This document shows, piece after piece, positions 7,301-14,239 of a stretch of 14,426 nt of DNA. This DNA is from Candidatus Eiseniibacteriota bacterium (GTDB lineage Bacteria > Eisenbacteria > RBG-16-71-46). Numbering within the stretch: the stretch's first letter is position 1; each line of letters starts with the position of its first letter. The translations under genes were made by a program, and so were the position numbers. Location: the NCBI GenBank assembly GCA_903921835.1, contig CAIXRL010000087.1:1-14426 (forward strand), in the 5' to 3' direction. Under the pieces are notes generated by a model. That model searched no databases and was not told the origin of the DNA. It saw nothing but the letters and a program-made list of their open reading frames with translations.

Positions 7301-7944
7301 GGCGCCTGCTGCTCGCGGTGGCGCTGCTCACCGCAACGGTCGGCTACCAGGTGATGTCCCCGCCGGTCAATCTCGCGGTCGCCCGCGGCGTGCTCAAGCG
7401 TGTGCCGGAGGCGTTCGGTCCGTGGCGTGGCACCGAGCTGGATTTCGACGAGGGGGTCAAGGAGGAGTTGAAGGCCGACGACATGCTCATCCGTCGCTAC
7501 GATGACGGTGCGCGCTCGATCTGGCTGTGCCTGGTGTTTCACCAGAACAAGCGGTACGGCGCGCACGATCCGCACTTGTGCTACGAGTCGCAGGGCTTCG
7601 TCCTGGACCGCGAGGGGCACGCCCACGTGGACGACGGCACGCCGGGGGGGATCGACGTCAACACCTTCGTGGCGGAGCGCAGGAACAAGCGCCGCGTCAT
7701 CTGGTACTGGTGGACGACGCAGGGTCTCGCCACTTCGGACGTGCGCGCTTTCCGTCAGCACATGGCGCTGCTCGGCGCGCTGGACAACCGCTCGTGGGGT
7801 TCGTTCGTGCGCGTCGAGTCCGTGGCGCGCGACGGCGACATGGCCGCGGCGACCGCGCGCGTGCGCGAGTTCGCCGTGCTCGTCGCGCACGAGCTGCCCG
7901 CCGTCTTCGCGACGGTCGCGGACAGCGCCGCGGGCCGACCGTGA
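7297..7944 (+). CDS. epsI: EpsI-family exosortase-associated protein (DUF3485)
   Basis: A 215-residue protein of the EpsI family, found beside or fused to exosortases in EPS loci; its biochemical role is not established. An N-terminal signal anchor (MRRLLLAVALLTATVGYQV) places the rest in the periplasm. Family features visible are the PEAFGPWRGTEL opening, YDDGARSIWLCLVFHQNKR, the AHDPHLCYESQGF segment (counterpart of the H-x-P-x-x-CY-x-x-x-GF/W core), and VIWYWWTTQG. The length is typical of stand-alone EpsI. ATG 7297 overlaps the exosortase stop (ATGA), so the two are translationally coupled and probably act together. Its own stop overlaps the next gene (GTGA). Confidence 0.92.
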   Translation: MRRLLLAVALLTATVGYQVMSPPVNLAVARGVLKRVPEAFGPWRGTELDFDEGVKEELKADDMLIRRYDDGARSIWLCLVFHQNKRYGAHDPHLCYESQGFVLDREGHAHVDDGTPGGIDVNTFVAERRNKRRVIWYWWTTQGLATSDVRAFRQHMALLGALDNRSWGSFVRVESVARDGDMAAATARVREFAVLVAHELPAVFATVADSAAGRP

Positions 7945-8783
7945 GCCTGCTGGAGCAGGTGGCGCTGGCCGGCCTGTCGTTCGGGCACGCGCTGCGCGCA
8001 TCGCGGCGGCTGGCGATGTGGCTGCCGTGGCTGCTCGTCCCGGGCACGAGCCTGCTCGCGCTGGCCGCACTCGCGTGGTGCGCGCATCCGCTGCTGTCGT
8101 CGTTCATGGCTCCGCTGCTGCGCGCGTCCGCGGGCGAGGAGGCGCTGCGCTATCCCGGCCTCTACCGTCTCCTGCCGCAGATCGTCGCGGGCGTCCGGTT
8201 CGTGCTGGACGCGCTGGTCGTGCCGGTGGCATTCGGCGGCTCGGCGCTCGCCTTCGCTGCGTTCTATCGCGGCCAGGAACCGGACACCGGCGCGCTGTTG
8301 CGCGAGACGCTTCGCCGCGCTCCGGTCTTCGTGCTTGCCGCGCTGCCGGTCTGGCTCGCGGAGGCCGGCTTGCGCGCGGGCGTCGCGGCGCTGCCCGGCA
8401 TGCGGCTCGCCGGCCTGGCCCGGGTGCTTGCGCCGCATGTCGCCGACGCGGCGCTCGTGCTGGTGCGCGCGACGTTCCTCTATGCGGTCGTGCACGCGGC
8501 GCTGGTCCGCCGGGGTCCCGCCGCCGCCGTGGCGTCGGTGCCGGGCTCGCTCCGCGACGGATTCGTGCCGGCCCTGTTGATCATGGCTGTCCTCGGCGTG
8601 CCGCTGGCGGCCCTCGACGCCGTCGCCACGGGGCCGTTCGCGGCGTTCGCGGGCCGCGTTCCGGAGTCCGCGCTGCTGCTCGCGGGGCTTCGCGCTGCGC
8701 TCGCGGCGCTGGCGGGCGTGCTCGCGAGCGGAACCGCGACGCTCGTCTGGCTCGGGGCGCTCGCACCGCGGGAAGCCGCATGA
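7941..8783 (+). CDS. multi-pass membrane protein of unknown function
   Basis: I do not recognise this 280-residue protein. It is extremely Ala/Leu/Val-rich with about six hydrophobic segments (roughly residues 24-46, 78-107, 127-151, 160-188, 207-229 and 242-273), separated by short loops with Arg clusters, and has no obvious catalytic motif. The loop segment PGSLRDGFVPALLIMAVLG recalls the general plan of multi-helix proteins such as the DUF4013/DUF975-type or GPDPase_memb groups, but this is only a resemblance in pattern. It begins with GTG overlapping the epsI stop and ends overlapping the lipoprotein start, so it is embedded in the exosortase operon by translational coupling at both ends. 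A role as a membrane partner of the exosortase/EpsI pair or of envelope export is inference. Confidence 0.85.
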   Translation: MSLLEQVALAGLSFGHALRASRRLAMWLPWLLVPGTSLLALAALAWCAHPLLSSFMAPLLRASAGEEALRYPGLYRLLPQIVAGVRFVLDALVVPVAFGGSALAFAAFYRGQEPDTGALLRETLRRAPVFVLAALPVWLAEAGLRAGVAALPGMRLAGLARVLAPHVADAALVLVRATFLYAVVHAALVRRGPAAAVASVPGSLRDGFVPALLIMAVLGVPLAALDAVATGPFAAFAGRVPESALLLAGLRAALAALAGVLASGTATLVWLGALAPREAA

Positions 8784-10282
8784 GGGCCCGCGTCCCGCGC
8801 CACGCGACGCTGCCGTTCGTCGGCGTGCTCCTGCTCGCGCTGGCCGGCGGCTGCGGCGACCCGGCCCTGTGGGCGCGCTGGCAGGCGCAACGATCGCTCT
8901 TCCGCACCCGCTCGCTCGAGCACCGCATGCTCGCGCGCGGCGCGCCGGAGACCGACTTCGACCGCATTGAGGGCCGGTACCGCGCGCTGCTCGAGGAGTT
9001 CCCGCCCGAGCGCTGGGCACTGGCGATCCCCGACACGGGCGTCGCCTCGGAGGTGGCCCTGGCGTCGGGACGTGCGGGCCTGGCGCTTGCCGGGAGCGAG
9101 GCGCGCCGGGGCCGGCTTTCGGCCGCGGCGGAGGACCTGGGGCGCCTGGAGCCACGCGTGGCGCGGCTGCCGGAGATCCTCGTCGCGGCGCGCACGGCGC
9201 GCCATGACGCGCTCGCGCAGCTGGGCCGATTCGATGAGGCGCTGGCGGAACGCGTGGCGGTTGCGGCGATGGATCCGCTCGCCGACCCGGCGCGCGTCGA
9301 ACCACCGCCGGAAGTGCTCGAAGCGCCTCTGCAACTGGCGGCCGAACTGCGTGCGCGTGGCCGCGACGTCGACGCCCGGGGTGCGCTTCGAGATGCGGAC
9401 GCGCGCTTCACCAGCGCTTTCGAGCACGCGCAGCCCGGGGCGCGGCAGGCGATGGCGCTGGGGTTGAGCGCCGTGCGTGCGGCCCGCGGTGACGCGACCG
9501 GGGCGCTCGCGCCGCTGCGCAGGCAGTTGCTCGTTTCCGGCAGCGGCCTCGTGGCCGAGTGGGCCGAGGTCATGGGCGCCTGCGCGCTGGAGGCCGGCTC
9601 GCCGGACTCTGCGCTGGTGTACGCGCACTGGGCCATGCGCACGGACGACACGCGCCGCGTCGCCGGTCAGGCGCTGCTGGTCGCCGCGCGGGCGTGGGAG
9701 AGGCTCGGACGCCGCGATTCCGCGCTCGCCACCTACGACCTCGCTCTGGCTCGCTGGCGCGAGCCAGGCGCCATCGGCCCGACCCTGCTGCTGCGGCGGG
9801 CGGAGCTGCTGGAATCGCTGGGTCAATGGGAGCTCTCGCAGTCGCAGTACATTGCGCTCGCCGCGAAGTATCCCTCACACGCCTTCGCCCTGATGAGCGG
9901 GCAGCGCATTGTCACCCACCATCTCGAGCACGGCGAACCCGAGTTGGCTCGCCTGGCCGGGGCGGCATTCCTCGCCAGCCTGGAGCGCCTGCTGGCCACC
10001 AATCGGGATCCGGACGTGCAGCGCCAGGCGCGGGCGGCCCGGGCCGGCCTGCTGGTGGACCTCGGGCGGCTGCCCGAGGCCGAGGACGCCCTGCTCGACC
10101 AGTGGCGGCGGTATCCCGCGGATTCGGCCGCCCGGCAGGCCGGAATCCGTGCCGCGACCCTGGCCCGGCATCGCCCCGGTGGGGGCGCACGAGCCGACTC
10201 CATTCTCGCCGCCTTGCGTCGGAGCGCGTTCGGCGCGACGGTGCTCACGGAAGTGGGCGCCGGCGCCGCGGGTTCGCGCTGA
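8780..10282 (+). CDS. TPR-like helical-repeat lipoprotein (PrsT-like by position)
   Basis: A 500-residue envelope protein. The N-terminus is a lipoprotein signal: basic MRARVPRH, hydrophobic LPFVGVLLLALAGG, then the lipobox cysteine at Cys25 (LAGGC). The rest is mostly amphipathic helix pairs of TPR character, for example RTARHDALAQLGRFDEALAE near residue 150, AQALLVAARAWERLGRRDSA-like segments near 300-330, and AARAGLLVDLGRLPEAEDAL near 420. Many start with small residues and end in A/L-rich turns. Exosortase/EPS loci with PrsK and PrsR commonly contain a TPR lipoprotein called PrsT, usually much longer (around 900 residues), so this is either a short counterpart or a different scaffold. It probably organises the polysaccharide machinery in the periplasm or at the outer membrane. 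ATG 8780 overlaps the preceding stop. Confidence 0.87.
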   Translation: MRARVPRHATLPFVGVLLLALAGGCGDPALWARWQAQRSLFRTRSLEHRMLARGAPETDFDRIEGRYRALLEEFPPERWALAIPDTGVASEVALASGRAGLALAGSEARRGRLSAAAEDLGRLEPRVARLPEILVAARTARHDALAQLGRFDEALAERVAVAAMDPLADPARVEPPPEVLEAPLQLAAELRARGRDVDARGALRDADARFTSAFEHAQPGARQAMALGLSAVRAARGDATGALAPLRRQLLVSGSGLVAEWAEVMGACALEAGSPDSALVYAHWAMRTDDTRRVAGQALLVAARAWERLGRRDSALATYDLALARWREPGAIGPTLLLRRAELLESLGQWELSQSQYIALAAKYPSHAFALMSGQRIVTHHLEHGEPELARLAGAAFLASLERLLATNRDPDVQRQARAARAGLLVDLGRLPEAEDALLDQWRRYPADSAARQAGIRAATLARHRPGGGARADSILAALRRSAFGATVLTEVGAGAAGSR

Positions 10283-10296
10283 CGCCGGGACGCGGC

Positions 10297-10303
10297 GAGG
10301 AGG
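10297..10303 (+). promoter_or_regulatory. ribosome binding site of prsK
   Basis: GAGGAGG lies in the 32-bp gap before the kinase gene. It is 8 bases before GTG 10312 and 11 before ATG 10315, so either in-frame start could be used. They differ by one residue. Confidence 0.65.
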
Positions 10304-10314
10304 TCGTCAACGTG

Positions 10315-12480
10315 ATGCGGTGGGGCATTTCGAGCGCGGCGATCGAGGCCGCGGCGGTTACCGCGAGTGCATTGTTGCTCGCGATGATCGGCCTGCTCGC
10401 GCTGCTGCGCCGCGGCCACTGGCTCACGACGCTGCTGTTCTCGTCCGCCTTCCTCTCGCTGGCGGCCTTCGAGCTGGGCACGCTGGGCATGGTCGACGCC
10501 GCCAGCGAGTCGGGGGTGCGGCTGTGGGCCAGCTACCTCGCCCGCAACTCCGCCCTCGTCTCGTGGCTGTGGCTCACGCTCAGCGTCGTGCTCGGCCGCG
10601 CCGATCCCCGCCAGCACCTTCGCGACGCCGGCGCCTACCTCACGCTCTCCCTGCTGGGCTGCGTGGTGCTCGCCTCGACTGCGGGCACGACGTTCGCGAT
10701 ACGAGCGGTGGTCGGCAGGGGGCCCGAGGCGTTCGTCGTGTTTGGTGCGCTCGGCAAGATCTACCTGATGTACCTCGTGGTTGCGATGGTCGTCGTGCTC
10801 ATGAACATGGAGAGCATGCAGCGCACCGCGCCCGCGGAGGCGCGGAAGCGTCTGCGGCCGCTGTTCGTCGCGATCCTCGTCGCGATCCTGGCCCAGCTGC
10901 TGGTCGTCTCGGGGGGGCTGCTCTACGGCGGCCTGCGCGTGCGGTGGCTGGTGAGCAGCGCGCCAGTCATCTTCTGCGCGGGCACGGCCGCGGCGCTGGC
11001 GCTGGCGCGCCGGCGGCTTTCCGACCTCAGCGTGCCCGTGGCGCGGCCGGTCATCTACTACTCCTCGGTTTCGCTGACCCTCGCGGGGACGTTCCTGCTG
11101 AGCATGGCCGTGCTGAGCCGGCTCCTCCCGGCGCTGTCCTCGCAGTGGAAGCTCGGCGTCACGCTGGCGTTCCTGGCGTTCGTGGGCGGCGGCGGGATGC
11201 TGCTCATGCTCAGCCCGCGAACGAGCCGGTCCATCAAACGTTTCGTGGACCGGAACTTCTACGCCAACCGCTACGACTACCGGCGCGAGTGGGAGCGCGT
11301 CACCTCGTCGCTCACGCCGACCGCGCGGCCGGACGACGTCGCGCGCCAGATCGAGCGGCTCGTCTGCGAGGTGTTCGACGCGACCGGTGTGGCCATCCAC
11401 CTGCGCGAACCGGGCGCCGCCGAGTTTGTGAAGCTGCTCGGTCCGCAGGGCATCGAGGACCGCATCCGGTCGGACAGTCAGCTCGTGACGTTCCTTGCGC
11501 GCCGGCCGCTGCCGGTGGTCTGCCACGAGCTCGAGCACGACCTCGACCTCATCCCGTTGCTCGTCGAGTGCCGCCCGACAGTGGAAGCCGGGCATGTCGA
11601 GGTCTGCGCTCCGCTCGCGGTCGGCGACGAGATCATCGGATTGCTGTGGGTCGCGGGCAAGCGCGGCGGCGATGCGTGGACGCTCGAGGACGTGGAGTTC
11701 CTCGCTTCGATGTCGCGCCAGCTCGCCGCGGCGCTGTGGTTCTCGCGCCAGAGCGAGATCGCCGTCGAGACGCGCCAGCTCGAATCGCTGCACCGGCTCT
11801 CGAGCTTCGTGCTGCACGACATCAAGAATCAGGTCTCGGGGCTCTCGCTTGTCGTCGAGAACGCGAAGCGGCACCTGGGCAACCCGGAGTTCCAGCGCGA
11901 TGCCATGGCGGTGGTCGAGCGCACCGTGCTCTCGCTGCGCGAGCTGATGAACCAGGTCTCCGGCGTCGGTCGCACGCTGCAGCCCCATGCTGCGCCGTGC
12001 AGCGTGCGCGCGCTGGTCGACGAATCGCTCCTTGCGAGCGGCATGAGCGCTGGCGGTGACGGCACGCCGCGCGTGATCGTGCGCGTGGGCGACGTGGACG
12101 ACGCGGTCGTGGACGTGCAGCTGATGCAGCGCGTGGTGGTCAACCTCCTCACCAACGCCCGCGAGGCCGTCGGCGGCGATGGCCGCATCACGCTCGACGT
12201 GGAGGTGACCCGGGCGGAGCCCGGGGCGCTGCTCGAGATCTCCGTGAGCGACAACGGTCGCGGAATTTCGGAGGAATACGTGCGCACGCGGCTCTTCCGG
12301 CCGTTCGCGACGACCAAGACCAACGGACTCGGCATCGGGCTGGCGCAGTGCCGCGCGATCGTGGAGGCGCACGGCGGGCGGATCGACGTGCGCAGTCGCC
12401 CGGGCGAGGGAGCGACCTTCGTGGTCAGGGTGCCTGCGGGCCCCGGAATCGCGCCGGCGACGGGTGGGGAGCAGGCATGA
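10315..12480 (+). CDS. prsK: PrsK-type membrane histidine kinase
   Basis: A 721-residue sensor kinase of the PEP-CTERM system family. The first 300 residues hold about eight or nine membrane segments. The family-typical segment FVDRNFYANRYDYRREWERV starts at Phe310, then a GAF-like domain (about 335-485, ending LEDVEFLASMSRQLAAAL) follows. The kinase core has the phosphoacceptor His501 in FVLHDIKNQVSGLSLVVENA (the HDxKN form typical of PrsK), the N box with Asn614 in NLLTNAREAV, the G1 box at Asp646 in DNGRGIS, the F box RPFATTKTNG and the G2 box from Gly671 in GLGIGLA. It would sense an envelope or redox-type cue and phosphorylate the downstream regulator. GTG 10312, one codon upstream, has better Shine-Dalgarno spacing. 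The stop overlaps prsR. Confidence 0.95.
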   Translation: MRWGISSAAIEAAAVTASALLLAMIGLLALLRRGHWLTTLLFSSAFLSLAAFELGTLGMVDAASESGVRLWASYLARNSALVSWLWLTLSVVLGRADPRQHLRDAGAYLTLSLLGCVVLASTAGTTFAIRAVVGRGPEAFVVFGALGKIYLMYLVVAMVVVLMNMESMQRTAPAEARKRLRPLFVAILVAILAQLLVVSGGLLYGGLRVRWLVSSAPVIFCAGTAAALALARRRLSDLSVPVARPVIYYSSVSLTLAGTFLLSMAVLSRLLPALSSQWKLGVTLAFLAFVGGGGMLLMLSPRTSRSIKRFVDRNFYANRYDYRREWERVTSSLTPTARPDDVARQIERLVCEVFDATGVAIHLREPGAAEFVKLLGPQGIEDRIRSDSQLVTFLARRPLPVVCHELEHDLDLIPLLVECRPTVEAGHVEVCAPLAVGDEIIGLLWVAGKRGGDAWTLEDVEFLASMSRQLAAALWFSRQSEIAVETRQLESLHRLSSFVLHDIKNQVSGLSLVVENAKRHLGNPEFQRDAMAVVERTVLSLRELMNQVSGVGRTLQPHAAPCSVRALVDESLLASGMSAGGDGTPRVIVRVGDVDDAVVDVQLMQRVVVNLLTNAREAVGGDGRITLDVEVTRAEPGALLEISVSDNGRGISEEYVRTRLFRPFATTKTNGLGIGLAQCRAIVEAHGGRIDVRSRPGEGATFVVRVPAGPGIAPATGGEQA

Positions 12481-13892
12481 ACCTGGACGCCATCCTGATC
12501 GTGGACGACGAGGACTCCATCCGCAACCAGCTGCGCTGGGGCCTCGCGGAGGAGTACGAGATCCACACCGCGGGCACCGCCGAGGAGGCGCGGCGGGTGC
12601 TGCGCGAGGCGAAGCCGGCGGTCGTCACGCTGGACGTGACGCTCGGCCCGGCGGGCGGGCGTCCCGAGGGGCTCGAACTGCTCGACGAGATCGTCGAGAA
12701 CTACCCGCTCACCAAGGTCATCATGGTCACCGGCAACGACAGCCGCGAGAACGCCCTCACGGCGATCCGGCGCGGCGCGGTGGACTGGTACGCCAAGCCG
12801 ATCCAGCTCGAGGAGCTGCGCGTCATCCTGCGGCGGGCGTTGCACATCCGCGAGATCGAGCTGGCCCAGTGCGAGGGCGGTTCGCCCGCGCGCAAGCGCT
12901 ACCACCGGATCGTGGGCGAATCCGAGCCCATGCGCCGCGTGTTCGGCCTCGTCCAGCGTGTGGCGCCCACCGACGCGACCGTGCTGGTGGTGGGGGAAAA
13001 CGGCACGGGCAAGGAACTGGTGGCGCACGCGATCCATCTGGCGAGCGGCCGCCACGAGGAGCCGTTCGTACCGATCAACTGCGGCGCCATTCCCGAGCAG
13101 CTGCTGGAGAGTGAGCTCTTCGGGCACGAGCGGGGCGCGTTCACGGACGCCTACCGCACGCGCGAAGGCAAGTTCGAGCTGGCCGACAAGGGAACGCTGT
13201 TTCTCGACGAGATCGGCGACCTGCCGACGCATCTCCAGGTCAAGCTGCTGCGTTTCCTCCAGGAGAGGGTCGTGGAGCGCGTCGGCGGCCGCGAGTCGCT
13301 GCCCGTGGACGCCCGGGTGGTGGCCGCAACCAACCGCGACCTGCGCGCGATGCGCGCCGACGGGCGCTTTCGCGAGGACCTCTTCTACCGATTGAGCGTG
13401 GTCACGATCCTCGTGCCGCCGCTGCGCGAGCGCGGGGACGACTTGCGGCTGCTGGCCGAGTACTTCCTGGAGTTCTATGGCCGCCAGCACAAGCGCCGGC
13501 TCAAGGGGTTCACGCAGGCGGGCCTGCGCGCTCTGCAGGCGCACCCGTGGCCTGGAAACGTGCGTGAGCTCGAGAACCGCATCCAAAGGGCGGTGATCCT
13601 GGCGCAGGATTCCCATGTACGCCCCGAGGATCTCGAACTCGAGGCCTCGGGCGGAGCCCGGGAACAGCTGCCGACGCTGCAGGCGGCGCGTGAGGAGGCG
13701 GAGCGGCGAGTGGTGATCGAGGCGCTCACGCGCAACGCGGGAAACGTCACGCGAGCCGCGAAGGACGCGGACGTGAGCCGGCCCACGCTGCACGATCTCA
13801 TGCGCAAGCACGGGCTCGACGCCGCACGATTCCGCCGGCCGGGACCGCCGGGAGACGAGGATGCCGACGAGGGCGGCGAAGGCGCTTCTTGA
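12477..13892 (+). CDS. prsR: PrsR-type sigma-54-dependent response regulator
   Basis: A 471-residue NtrC-like activator. The receiver domain (1-125) has the acidic pocket Asp10/Asp11, phosphoacceptor Asp53, Thr85 in MVTGNDSRENA and Lys107 in YAKPI. The AAA+ domain (about 145-385) has Walker A GENGTGK at 173-179, Walker B FLDEIGD with Asp244-Glu245, and the arginine-finger region REDLFYRL followed by PPLRERGDD. The sigma-54 contact loop reads GAFTDA (220-225) rather than GAFTGA. A Fis-type helix-turn-helix lies at about 420-447 (GNVTRAAKDADVSRPTLHDL), followed by an acidic tail. It should activate RpoN promoters of exosortase-system genes when phosphorylated by the coupled kinase. ATG 12477 overlaps the kinase stop (ATGA). 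It is the last gene before a stem-loop. Confidence 0.96.
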   Translation: MNLDAILIVDDEDSIRNQLRWGLAEEYEIHTAGTAEEARRVLREAKPAVVTLDVTLGPAGGRPEGLELLDEIVENYPLTKVIMVTGNDSRENALTAIRRGAVDWYAKPIQLEELRVILRRALHIREIELAQCEGGSPARKRYHRIVGESEPMRRVFGLVQRVAPTDATVLVVGENGTGKELVAHAIHLASGRHEEPFVPINCGAIPEQLLESELFGHERGAFTDAYRTREGKFELADKGTLFLDEIGDLPTHLQVKLLRFLQERVVERVGGRESLPVDARVVAATNRDLRAMRADGRFREDLFYRLSVVTILVPPLRERGDDLRLLAEYFLEFYGRQHKRRLKGFTQAGLRALQAHPWPGNVRELENRIQRAVILAQDSHVRPEDLELEASGGAREQLPTLQAAREEAERRVVIEALTRNAGNVTRAAKDADVSRPTLHDLMRKHGLDAARFRRPGPPGDEDADEGGEGAS

Positions 13893-13947
13893 CGGTCGCA
13901 GAGACCGCCGATAGCGTGCGTCTCGAGGCGCCGCTGGGCGAGAACGC

Positions 13948-13983
13948 CGAAACCCCGCCCGGATCGGTCCGGACGGGGCTTCG
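13948..13983 (+). terminator. stem-loop after prsR, possible operon terminator
   Basis: The segment folds as CGAA / CCCCG / CCGGA, a TCGG loop, then TCCGG / CGGGG / TTCG: 14 pairs with two A-C-type mismatches. It lies 56 bases after the prsR stop. No T-run follows, so it would be an atypical intrinsic terminator or an mRNA-stabilising or processing hairpin. Confidence 0.6.
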
Positions 13984-13991
13984 AATGTAAA

Positions 13992-14049
13992 GGGGGGCGT
14001 CGCTCTCTGAGTCGCGGGCCGCACGCGAGGTTCATCGAACTGGCCCCCC
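13992..14049 (+). ncRNA. possible structured RNA element with two internal hairpins
   Basis: GGGGGGC at 13992-13998 can pair with GCCCCCC at 14043-14049. Inside are TCGCG 14012-14016 with CGCGA 14024-14028, and GTTC 14030-14033 with GAAC 14037-14040. The result is a 58-base, three-stem arrangement between the prsR hairpin and the kinase gene. It is too short for a tRNA and I recognise no riboswitch family. It could be part of the transcription end region, read from either strand, since three Ts follow on the minus strand. Confidence 0.25.
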
Positions 14050-14229
14050 ACTCTTCGTCCGTTCAATGCTGTAGACGCTCGGGCCGCGCGGAAGGTTCCG
14101 ATTTATTTTCATCGTCTCGCGATTCCGGCCGATGCACCGATTCTACCGCGGTGCTACCGGCAAAGGTTCTGGAATCGTCACTACTTCGCCCGGAAATGGA
14201 CAGATCTGTGCCAGCTGGGACGGATCGTT

Positions 14230-14233
14230 GGAG
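14230..14233 (+). promoter_or_regulatory. ribosome binding site of the deoxynucleoside kinase
   Basis: GGAG lies six bases before GTG 14240, which supports that start. The in-frame TTG at 14228 overlaps the site itself. Confidence 0.5.
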
Positions 14234-14239
14234 AGCGTC

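Larger units (their letters stand above)
13893..14239. other. 347-bp intergenic region before the nucleoside kinase
   Basis: No gene is visible. It holds the stem-loop and folded element described separately, then an AT-rich patch at about 14098-14112 (GATTTATTTTCATCG), which stands out in this GC-rich window and may be part of the kinase promoter. I could not identify convincing -35 and -10 boxes. A perfect 10-base palindrome ACAGATCTGT occurs at 14200-14209, about 30 bases before the kinase start, and could be an operator or chance. The reverse-strand frame across this region has no family features. Confidence 0.6.

Noticed and set aside
9823..12372. 849-codon open frame on the minus strand
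   Set aside because: It mirrors the lipoprotein end and prsK, whose motifs are unmistakable. The composition is that of an antisense shadow.
13992..14049. tRNA-like fold (7-bp closing stem, GTTC-containing arm)
   Set aside because: It is only 58 bases long, with no proper anticodon arm and no T-loop consensus, so it is not a tRNA gene.
11829..14066. 745-codon minus-strand frame reaching into the region after prsR
   Set aside because: Almost all of it is antisense to prsK and prsR. The part outside them has no recognisable domain and crosses the stem-loops.
14195..14225. Possible minus-strand sigma-54 promoter (TGGCAC near 14210)
   Set aside because: The -24-like TGGCAC is present, but the bases at the required spacing read TC rather than GC, and no minus-strand gene follows. 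TTGC matches in the 2829-3707 gap likewise lack the GG element at the right distance.
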